Source of the DNA: Parabacteroides sp. | GTDB taxonomy: Bacteria; Bacteroidota; Bacteroidia; Bacteroidales; Tannerellaceae | Direction: 5' to 3' | Assembly (NCBI GenBank): GCA_019411205.1 | Contig: DXRF01000003.1 | Span: forward strand, 1 to 43,960 | Length of the DNA: 43,960 nt | Shown: one piece after another, positions 17,177 to 24,145 of the stretch | Numbering within the stretch: the first letter of the stretch is position 1 | Layout: each line of letters opens with the position of its first letter | Position numbers and translations under genes: made by a program | Notes under the pieces: generated by a model | What the model was told of the DNA's origin: nothing | The model's input: only the letters and a program-made list of their open reading frames with translations | The model's database searches: none

Positions 17177-17185
17177 ACTTATATA

Positions 17186-17211
17186 TTTAACTTTCAATTT
17201 TTAACTTTCAA
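17186..17211. repeat. Direct repeat just before dapB
   Basis: The 12-mer TTTAACTTTCAA occurs at 17186-17197 and again at 17200-17211, 14 bases apart, between the dapB promoter and start codon. On the coding strand it reads as two TTGAAAGTTAAA units. Confidence 0.8.
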
Positions 17212-17232
17212 CATTCTACTGATAACGTGCTG

Positions 17233-17240
17233 CAAATATA
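17233..17240 (-). promoter_or_regulatory. -7 box of the dapB-lepB operon
   Basis: Minus-strand TATATTTG matches TAnnTTTG. It lies 56 bases before the dapB ATG, leaving a leader that contains the TTGAAAGTTAAA repeats. Confidence 0.55.
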
Positions 17241-17287
17241 AAGAATAATGCTTAGATTTAGGACATAAATCTTAACTCTGAAAAAAG

Positions 17288-18571
17288 ATGGAACGTTTAT
17301 TACATTATGTTTGGAAATACAAACTTTACACGGCCACTCCATTGGCAACCACAGACGGACGCTCTGTCCAGGTAATCGATCCCGGAATACAGAATACGGA
17401 CGCAGGTCCCGATTTCTTCAATGCGAAGATCAAAATAGATGGAACACTATGGGCGGGAAGTGTCGAAATTCATGATAAATCTTCCGACTGGCAGCTCCAT
17501 CATCATGATACGAATAAAGCATACGACAGTGTAATTCTTCATATTACAGGTTTTAATGATTTCCAACCAGTTCGAACCAACGGGAATCTGATCCCACAAT
17601 TACTCCTGACCGTTCCGGAAAACATTCTCCGCAGTATAGACTGGTTGCTTTACCGGGAAACAGCTCTTCCATGCCTCGATCATATAGCCGGAATCGCCCC
17701 TTTACATATAGCCTGCTGGATGGAGGCTTTGCTGAGCGAGCGGCTGGAACGGAAAACACATGACATTTTCCTCCTTTTAGATGCGTATCAGGCAGACTGG
17801 AACGAAGTTTTTTATATTACTTTAACCCGGAACTTCGGCTTTGGTGTAAATAATGATGCTTTTGAAAGGCTGGCAAAAAGCTTGCCGCTCCGTTGCATCC
17901 AAAAACAACGGAGCAGCCATTCACAGATAGAAGCGATGCTTTTCGGACAGGCGGGAATGTTAGCAGAGAAGAATGATGATCATTACTTCCGCCTGTTGCA
18001 ACGAGAATACGATTTTCTACGCCATAAGTTCGACCTTTCGCCGATGGAAGATTTCGTGTTCAAGAACCTACGGACACGACCTGTCAACTTTCCGTATCTG
18101 AAAATAGCACAGTTAGCCGCTCTTTGGGTACAGCACGACACCCTGTTCTCTGCCATTCTTGAAGCCGGAAGTCCCGGAGAGATTAAGAAATATTTCAGGA
18201 TTCCTCCATCCGTTTATTGGGAGACACATTATCATTTCCGGTACGCTTCTCCCCAAAAGGAAAAGACCATAGGTGAAAACGCCCTGAACATCCTGCTGAT
18301 AAACACGATTGTCCCGATGCTCTTTGCCTACGGTCTACACAACAAACGCCCAGAATATTGCGAACGCGCCACCCGCCTTTTAGAAAGTATTCCTCCGGAA
18401 AGGAACACCATCGTTTCCACCTTCTGCAGCGCCGGTATCACTGTCCGCCATGCCGGCGACAGCCAGGCTCTGATTCAATTAAAACGCGAATATTGTGAGA
18501 AGAAGAAATGTTTGTATTGCAGGATCGGGTTCAGGATGTTGAAAACGACAATCGGACAAAAGAGCGTTTAA
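17288..18571 (+). CDS. DUF2851 family protein
   Basis: A 427-residue soluble protein without signal peptide. The N-terminus (MERLLHYVWKYKLY) and the region VQVIDPGIQNTDAGPDFFNA, GSVEIHDKSSDWQLHHHDTN, YDSVILHITG match the DUF2851 family of Bacteroidetes. The GxNTDAGPDFxNA and SVEIHxxSSDW segments resemble a nuclease-type metal site, but this is only a suggestion. The C-terminus has CEKKKCLYCRIGFRMLK, a possible small Cys cluster. It is preceded by a short leader and followed by a separate promoter, so it is probably monocistronic. Function unknown. Confidence 0.82.
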   Translation: MERLLHYVWKYKLYTATPLATTDGRSVQVIDPGIQNTDAGPDFFNAKIKIDGTLWAGSVEIHDKSSDWQLHHHDTNKAYDSVILHITGFNDFQPVRTNGNLIPQLLLTVPENILRSIDWLLYRETALPCLDHIAGIAPLHIACWMEALLSERLERKTHDIFLLLDAYQADWNEVFYITLTRNFGFGVNNDAFERLAKSLPLRCIQKQRSSHSQIEAMLFGQAGMLAEKNDDHYFRLLQREYDFLRHKFDLSPMEDFVFKNLRTRPVNFPYLKIAQLAALWVQHDTLFSAILEAGSPGEIKKYFRIPPSVYWETHYHFRYASPQKEKTIGENALNILLINTIVPMLFAYGLHNKRPEYCERATRLLESIPPERNTIVSTFCSAGITVRHAGDSQALIQLKREYCEKKKCLYCRIGFRMLKTTIGQKSV

Positions 18572-18626
18572 ATGCAAAGATTGATTAATGGTAGGATACC
18601 CTACTAATTTTCACCGGATTTTTCCC

Positions 18627-18634
18627 TATTTTTG
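18627..18634 (+). promoter_or_regulatory. -7 box of the Ig-like lipoprotein gene
   Basis: TATTTTTG matches TAnnTTTG, 35 bases before the ATG at 18670. Just after it (18645-18658) is a short dyad, TCAAAT-GT-ATTTGA, which would sit at or near the start of the transcript. Confidence 0.5.
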
Positions 18635-18669
18635 CACGTGTTTGTCAAATGTATTTGAAATAGACATAA

Positions 18670-20586
18670 ATGGATACTAAATATATACGTAATTCATTCC
18701 GCCTGTTGTATGGAATGCTGTTGTTGACTGTCATTTATTCGTGCGCCAATATCGGTAGTCCGAACGGAGGGCCCTATGATGAGATGCCCCCTAAATTCGT
18801 AAGCAGCACACCGGTACCGAATCAGATAAATTATACAGGCAAAAAGATAGAAATCCTATTTGACGAGCTGATTCAGATCGAGAAACCTTCGGAGAATGTG
18901 ATTATCACTCCGCCCCAGATGGAACTACCGATTATCCGCTCTGCCGGGAAGAAGGCGGTGATCGAACTGAAAGACACGTTGAAACCTAACACGACCTATA
19001 CGATCGACTTCACCAATTCCATTGCCGACAACAATGAGAAAAACGTATTCGAGAATTTCTCTTTTGCTTTCTCTACCGGAGACATAATTGACACGCTCGA
19101 AGTTTCGGGAGTCTTGCTGAATGCCGAGAATCTCGAACCGATGCCTGGCATTACGATCGGCCTGCACAACAACCTGGAGGATTCCGCATTCGTGAAGCTC
19201 CCGTTCGTCCGTACTTCCCGTACGAATGACAAAGGGCAGTTCACAATCCGTAATATCGCTCCCGGAAGTTATCATATTTTCGCCTTGAACGATGTGAACC
19301 GCGACTATAAATTTGACCAGCCGGGAGAAGATATCGCTTTCTTGGATTCTCTCATCGTCCCTTCCTTCGAACTGACGACCCGGCAGGATACAACCTGGAA
19401 AGACAGCCTGACGATCGACACGATCCGGACGGTCGATTATACCCGTTTCTTCCCGGATAACATCGAACTCCGCCTATTCAAGGAAAAGTTCGAACGCCAG
19501 TACATGGTGAAACCCGAGCGCCCGGATGAAAAATACTTTACGCTGCGTTTCAACACGAAGCTGGACACCGTCCCGATGCCTGTCCCCATCAATTTCACCC
19601 CAGAAGACAGTTCCTGGTATTTTGTGCAGCAGACGGAAGGCGGTACGGCCGTCAACTACTGGCTTGCTGATTCGACCGTCTGGAAGCAGGACACCCTGCA
19701 AATACAGGTGTCCTATCCGAAGAGCGACTCTCTGAACATCCTGCGTCCACAAACCGACACTGTCCAACTGGTATTACGCCGCCGTCCGGCAGAAAAGAAA
19801 AAGAAGAAAAAGAAAGATGAGCCTGACCCGATCGTATTCTTAGGTATGCAGGTAGACGCTCCCAGTTCGATGGACTTGTTCGACACGATATCCATCACCT
19901 TCAACGAACCGGTATTGGATATCAACAAAGAGATGTTCTTCCTCGATCAGAAGACTGATACCGTTTGGAACATGGTTGATTTCGACTTCTTCCCCGATTC
20001 GACCAACAGCCTGAACTACTTTATCAGACGTCCGTGGAAGTATGGCGAAGAATACCGCATCGAAGTAGATTCCGCCGCTATCCACAGCCTTTACGGAAAA
20101 TGGAACGACTTCTTTACCGGTGAGTTCAAGATCAAGAAGGAAGACGAATACGGCCATCTCTATCTCAACATCAACGGTGTGGATACGACTGCTTTCGTTG
20201 AACTGCTTAGCTCCGGAGATGTGCCTGTCCGCAAGACGAAAGTAAAAGACGGCGGAGTGCTCTTCATGGACTTAAAGCCTGATAAGTATTATGCCCGTAT
20301 TGTGATCGACACGAATGACAACGGAGTGTGGGACACCGGTAATTATGCTGAAAAGCGGCAGCCCGAAGAAGTTTATTATTCTCCCAAGATGTACGAAATC
20401 ATGCAGAACTGGCAGGTCGAAGAGACATGGAATGTCAACTCCACCCCACTGGCTAAGCAAAAGCCTCTTGAGATAACGAAGAATAAGCCGAAGGAAGCAA
20501 CTAAGAAGAAAAGAAACTACAAAGATGAAAGCCAACAATCATCGTCAAGGAATAATAGCAGTGGTAACATGGGAATGCCGTTCTAA
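18670..20586 (+). CDS. Ig-like domain lipoprotein
   Basis: A 638-residue lipoprotein: the N-terminal hydrophobic stretch ends in TVIYSC (Cys25), followed by ANIGSPNGGPYDEMPPKFVS. Residues about 37-140 form a Big_5/SbsA Ig-like domain (VSSTPVPNQINYTGKKIEIL, LKPNTTYTIDF, NFSFAFSTG). Residues about 145-225 look like a carboxypeptidase-regulatory-like beta domain (PGITIGLHNNLEDS, GQFTIRNIAPGSYHIFALND). A run of lysines at about 377-384 links to another Ig-like part. The C-terminal 45 residues are basic and Ser/Asn-rich. It is a conserved Bacteroidetes surface or periplasmic protein of unknown function. It overlaps the next gene by 62 bases. Confidence 0.8.
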   Translation: MDTKYIRNSFRLLYGMLLLTVIYSCANIGSPNGGPYDEMPPKFVSSTPVPNQINYTGKKIEILFDELIQIEKPSENVIITPPQMELPIIRSAGKKAVIELKDTLKPNTTYTIDFTNSIADNNEKNVFENFSFAFSTGDIIDTLEVSGVLLNAENLEPMPGITIGLHNNLEDSAFVKLPFVRTSRTNDKGQFTIRNIAPGSYHIFALNDVNRDYKFDQPGEDIAFLDSLIVPSFELTTRQDTTWKDSLTIDTIRTVDYTRFFPDNIELRLFKEKFERQYMVKPERPDEKYFTLRFNTKLDTVPMPVPINFTPEDSSWYFVQQTEGGTAVNYWLADSTVWKQDTLQIQVSYPKSDSLNILRPQTDTVQLVLRRRPAEKKKKKKKDEPDPIVFLGMQVDAPSSMDLFDTISITFNEPVLDINKEMFFLDQKTDTVWNMVDFDFFPDSTNSLNYFIRRPWKYGEEYRIEVDSAAIHSLYGKWNDFFTGEFKIKKEDEYGHLYLNINGVDTTAFVELLSSGDVPVRKTKVKDGGVLFMDLKPDKYYARIVIDTNDNGVWDTGNYAEKRQPEEVYYSPKMYEIMQNWQVEETWNVNSTPLAKQKPLEITKNKPKEATKKKRNYKDESQQSSSRNNSSGNMGMPF

Positions 20587-21412
20587 CACCGTCTGCCTGT
20601 GGTTGGCATTTTTGCTGCTGCTGTCGGCGGTATGTACGAAGGCACAGGAAATCCCGGTTCGGCACAGGTTCAGTCCCGGAGAGGAAGTGCAATATGAATT
20701 GTACTTCAAATGGGGTCTTTTAATGCCCCGTGCAGGCCATGCTACCCTTTCCATCCGTGATGCGGAGTACGAGGGTGAGCCATCCTGTCATTATCAGCTT
20801 ATCTTCCGCACCTCCGGCATTATCGAGAAGGTCTACAAAATGCGGGATACGATCGATTGTCATTTCACCCCCAACATGCTGCTTCTACGAAGCGAGAAGC
20901 GGGTAAACGAGAACGACTATTATCTGATAGACGACATCCGTTTCTCCTACGACCGAAAGAAGATACTCGCTCATTCTCACCGTTATACACCCACCCGTAC
21001 GAAGATCGACACGATGCTCGTGACGGAAGAGCCTTATATGTTCGACATGCTGGGAGCAACGATGTATCTGCGTTCCCTGGACTGGGACAAGATGAAGAGC
21101 GGCGAGAGTTTCCCTTTCCAAGTGGCGATCGGACGTGAACGCATCAACATCAGTTTCCGCTACACCGGGCAACAGATCGTGGAACGGAACGAGACATTGA
21201 AGTACAGAACTCGACATTTCTATATCGACATCTACGACGACGCCTTTACCCAAAGTAAGGAAGCAGCCGAGATCTGGATCGGCGACGACGAGAATCATAT
21301 CCCGATCAAGATACGCGCCAAGTTGAAGATCGGTGCAGCCGAAGTCTATTACAAATCTTCCAAAGGACTGCGCTATCCGCTCACTTCGCGGGTAGAGATC
21401 AAGAGACGTTGA
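20525..21412 (+). CDS. DUF3108 domain protein
   Basis: A 295-residue protein with an N-terminal hydrophobic signal (about residues 20-40: VCLWLAFLLLLSAVCTKA, then Q) and a DUF3108 domain (FSPGEEVQYELYFKWGLLMP, GHATLSIRD, SGIIEKVYKMRDTIDC, VYYKSSKGLRYPLTSRVEIK). DUF3108 proteins are predicted beta-rich periplasmic proteins of unknown function, possibly lipid binding. The ATG at 20525 lies inside the preceding gene (62-base overlap). A later GTG would also keep the signal peptide, so the exact start is uncertain. It is convergent with the histidine kinase, 4 bases away. Confidence 0.8.
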   Translation: MKANNHRQGIIAVVTWECRSNTVCLWLAFLLLLSAVCTKAQEIPVRHRFSPGEEVQYELYFKWGLLMPRAGHATLSIRDAEYEGEPSCHYQLIFRTSGIIEKVYKMRDTIDCHFTPNMLLLRSEKRVNENDYYLIDDIRFSYDRKKILAHSHRYTPTRTKIDTMLVTEEPYMFDMLGATMYLRSLDWDKMKSGESFPFQVAIGRERINISFRYTGQQIVERNETLKYRTRHFYIDIYDDAFTQSKEAAEIWIGDDENHIPIKIRAKLKIGAAEVYYKSSKGLRYPLTSRVEIKRR

Positions 21413-21416
21413 TTCT

Positions 21417-22469
21417 TTAAGATTTTACAGGCAAATAGACAGTAAAACAGGTTGCTTGATAAGACTGCGAAGCAACCGACAATTCGCCGCCATGCATCCG
21501 TATGATCTGTCGGGAAAGACTCAACCCGATACCACTTCCCGTAGCCTTAGTGGTAAAGAAGGGGACGAAAATATCTTCTATCAGATCAGAAGGAATGCCG
21601 GGACCGTTGTCCGTTACCCGGATAAGCAATTGATTCTTCTCCACACCCACTTCCATACGTATCTTTCCGTCTTCCTGCCCTTCAAGTGCCTGCATAGCAT
21701 TCTTCAGCAGGTTAATCAAGACTTGTGACAGCAGCTTTTCGTCTGCATAGACCATTATTTCTGGCTGAAAAGGCACGAGAGAGAAATCGACATGCTGCCG
21801 TTGCATATCCGGCAAGTACAAGGTTTGCAGGTTCTGCAACAGATGCATGAGCAGGAATGTCTTAGGCTCCGGCTGCTTCAGGTAAGCGAATTGCCGGTAC
21901 GATTCGGTGAAATGCATCAGAGTTTGTCCCTGGTTTTTGATGGTGTCCAGTCCCCGTATTGTTTTGAAGATGGTAGCGTCGGTGATCTCTCCACAACTTT
22001 TCGGAATCTCTTTCGTTCGGAAATAGGAAAGAAGCGTGCTGGAGAGAGAGACGATCGGGGCGATGGAATTCATGATTTCGTGTGTCAAGACATGCATCAA
22101 TTTGTCCCATGATTCATACTCTTTGCGATGTAGTTCGCGGTCGAACGCCTTGCGTTTATTCTCGGTCATCAGCCTATGAATACGATTGAAAGCGGCATGC
22201 AGACGACGCTGTTCCTGGCTACCGATATTTTCAGGGAAGCAGAGCATTGATTCGTCATCCTCGATAGCATCCAGGAAAAGCTGTATCCTCCGGTTCGATG
22301 CGTTGAGATAATAGACGAGGAGACTGATCAGCCAAACTGCAATCAAGAGAGCCACGAAACCCAATATAACCGCCCGCCCCGTAACGATACCGGCCATGCC
22401 CAAACCCGCCACCAACACGATGGCAACCACTTGCAAAAGAATGCGTATGTATAGACGGACACTGAACAT
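21417..22469 (-). CDS. Sensor histidine kinase, NtrB-like
   Basis: A 350-residue inner-membrane kinase. Two transmembrane helices at about residues 8-28 and 34-54 are joined by a very short loop, so there is no sizeable periplasmic sensor domain and no obvious HAMP or PAS domain. The phosphoacceptor is His130 in HVLTHEIMNSIAPI, the NtrB-like H box. The ATPase part has the N box (LLSQVLINLLKNAMQAL), DNGPGIPSDLI and GSGIGLSLSRQI. It follows the sigma-54 regulator by 12 bases and surely phosphorylates it. The signal may be membrane-derived or cytoplasmic. Confidence 0.93.
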   Translation of the reverse strand: MFSVRLYIRILLQVVAIVLVAGLGMAGIVTGRAVILGFVALLIAVWLISLLVYYLNASNRRIQLFLDAIEDDESMLCFPENIGSQEQRRLHAAFNRIHRLMTENKRKAFDRELHRKEYESWDKLMHVLTHEIMNSIAPIVSLSSTLLSYFRTKEIPKSCGEITDATIFKTIRGLDTIKNQGQTLMHFTESYRQFAYLKQPEPKTFLLMHLLQNLQTLYLPDMQRQHVDFSLVPFQPEIMVYADEKLLSQVLINLLKNAMQALEGQEDGKIRMEVGVEKNQLLIRVTDNGPGIPSDLIEDIFVPFFTTKATGSGIGLSLSRQIIRMHGGELSVASQSYQATCFTVYLPVKS

Positions 22470-22481
22470 ACCGACAGGAGA

Positions 22482-23816
22482 TCAGAGATTGAAACGCTTC
22501 ATCTTATTATACAAAGTCTGCCGGCTCACGCCCAACTGCTCCGCTGCTGCCGTCAAGTTCCCCTCATTCTGGGTAATAGCCGCCAATATCGCCTGTCGTT
22601 CCACCTCTTCTAAATTAGGAACTTCGCTAAAAGAGAGCGCCTTACCCGGACGAATAAAGAGGTCGGAGGCACGGATCACATTCTTTTCCGCCAGAATTAC
22701 TGCCTTCTCGATCGTATGCTGCAATTCCCGGATGTTGCCGGGCCAGTCGTAATTCACGAGCTTCTCCAACGCCTGCGGGTGCAGGGTAAGCCCTGTCCGC
22801 TTGTAGAGGTCTGCATATTTTTTCAGAAAATAATCGACAAACAAGGCGACATCCTCCCGTCGGTTCCGCAGGGGCGGAATCTCGATCTGTATCGTATTGA
22901 TACGGTAGAACAGGTCTTCGCGGAAAAGCGACTGCGTGACCATCTCCGGCAAGTTACGGTTCGTGGCGGCAATCAGACGTATATCGACCGGAATTTTCCG
23001 GTTACTCCCAAGACGGGTGATCTCGCGGTTCTGTAAAGCAGCCAGCAGTTTGGCCTGCGATCCTAACGACAGGTTTCCAATCTCGTCAAGAAACAACGTG
23101 CTTCCGTGTGCCGCCTCGAACTTCCCCGGACGGCTCTCGCAGGCATCCGTAAAAGCCCCCCGTTCATGCCCGAACAACTCACTTTCGAACAGCGACTCGC
23201 TGACGGCCCCCATATCCACATTGACCATCTCGCGTCGGCTGCGGAGTGAAAGACGGTGTATCTCGCGGGCCAGCATCTCTTTGCCCGTTCCATTCTCGCC
23301 GGTGATCAAGACATTGGCATCCGTCTTGGCGACTTTCGTCACCACTTTGATCAGTTTCATCATCACAGGAGAATGCCCGATAATCATAGCCGGCTCGCTC
23401 GGCCTTGCCCCCGGATACGCCATCTGCCGGGATTTCCGGCCTTGCAACGCGGTACGTATCTTCTCGATCAGGTGATCGTTGTCCCAAGGTTTCAATACGA
23501 AATCAGCGGCCCCACTCTTCAACGCTTTGACAGCCAGTTCAACATCTCCGTAGGCTGTCAGCATGATAACGGGCAGCTCCGGTGCAATCTCCTGTATGCG
23601 ACGAAGCCAGAAAAGCCCTTCATTGCCAGTATTAACCCCTGCGGAGAAATTCATATCCAGCAAAACGAGATCGACTGGCCGACTGTCCAGGACCGAAAGG
23701 ATGCAGTTCGGATTCGAGGCTGTCTCCACCTTTTCGAACTCATCTTCCAGAAGCAGCTCAAGAGAGGTCAGTACGCTTTTGTTATCATCTACAATCAAGA
23801 TAGTTCCGGCTTGCAT
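22482..23816 (-). CDS. Sigma-54-dependent response regulator, NtrC family
   Basis: A 444-residue regulator. Receiver domain: residues 1-120 with acidic Asp10/Asp11, phosphorylation site Asp54 (LVLLDMNF) and Lys109 (VLKPWD). AAA+ domain: residues about 145-370 with Walker A GENGTGKE (173-180), GAFTDA sigma-54 contact loop (220-225) and LFLDEIGNL Walker B. C-terminal Fis-type helix-turn-helix: LTAAAEQLGVSRQTLYNKMK. The contact loop is the GAFTDA variant of the usual GAFTGA. The ATG at 23816 is chosen because the receiver begins there; the longer frame to 23939 adds no domain. First gene of a two-gene operon with the kinase; target genes are not identifiable here. Confidence 0.94.
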   Translation of the reverse strand: MQAGTILIVDDNKSVLTSLELLLEDEFEKVETASNPNCILSVLDSRPVDLVLLDMNFSAGVNTGNEGLFWLRRIQEIAPELPVIMLTAYGDVELAVKALKSGAADFVLKPWDNDHLIEKIRTALQGRKSRQMAYPGARPSEPAMIIGHSPVMMKLIKVVTKVAKTDANVLITGENGTGKEMLAREIHRLSLRSRREMVNVDMGAVSESLFESELFGHERGAFTDACESRPGKFEAAHGSTLFLDEIGNLSLGSQAKLLAALQNREITRLGSNRKIPVDIRLIAATNRNLPEMVTQSLFREDLFYRINTIQIEIPPLRNRREDVALFVDYFLKKYADLYKRTGLTLHPQALEKLVNYDWPGNIRELQHTIEKAVILAEKNVIRASDLFIRPGKALSFSEVPNLEEVERQAILAAITQNEGNLTAAAEQLGVSRQTLYNKMKRFNL

Positions 23817-24082
23817 AAGATCTTTTTCCGGTAAAGTTATCCGCTTCCCTAATACCTTGCAAGCGAGCGTCAAAATATTTGACACTTTTGGATTATTATT
23901 CTGCATAAACCCTTTGTCGTTTGCCGGACAAGAACCCATGCTGATCCGGTTCAGCCTTCTGAGGTAAATATTGATTTTTTACTTGATGAACGTATGCGTG
24001 AATGATATGGTGAAGAATTACAACGGAACGTATATGCAACGATCGAACAAAATCCGGGATATTAATTAATCATAAACTCACA

Positions 24083-24126
24083 GAGTGTCCGGATGAATCA
24101 ATATCTTTGTATCCGGACACTTTTTT
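24083..24126 (+). terminator. Terminator-like hairpin upstream of the GH95 gene
   Basis: A perfect 10-bp core stem (24085-24094 with 24111-24120), extended by A-T and G-U pairs, carries a 16-base loop and is followed by TTTTTT. It has all the features of a plus-strand rho-independent terminator, yet no recognised gene precedes it. It may be a leader attenuator or the end of a small RNA. A TATCTTTG box (24102-24109) lies in the loop, so the GH95 promoter may instead lie inside this dyad. Confidence 0.7.
24102..24109 (+). promoter_or_regulatory. Possible -7 box of the GH95 gene
   Basis: TATCTTTG matches TAnnTTTG, 36 bases before the ATG at 24146. It lies in the loop of the hairpin and no clear -33 element is visible. 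If used, the dyad arms would flank the RNA polymerase site and could be an operator. Confidence 0.35.
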
Positions 24127-24145
24127 GTATAATTTTTAAAATACC

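Larger units (their letters stand above)
23817..24145. other. Intergenic region with dyad, mini-ORF and hairpin
   Basis: 329 bases between the divergent regulator and GH95 genes. It holds a dyad GTCAAA-ATA-TTTGAC at 23869-23883, about 50 bases before the regulator's ATG and so a possible operator. It also holds a possible 27-codon reading frame at 23986-24069 (plus strand; begins MNVCVNDMVKN) and the strong hairpin at 24083-24126. No tRNA, riboswitch consensus or sigma-54 -24/-12 element was recognised. The mini-ORF has no support beyond its position just before a terminator-like hairpin. Confidence 0.5.
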
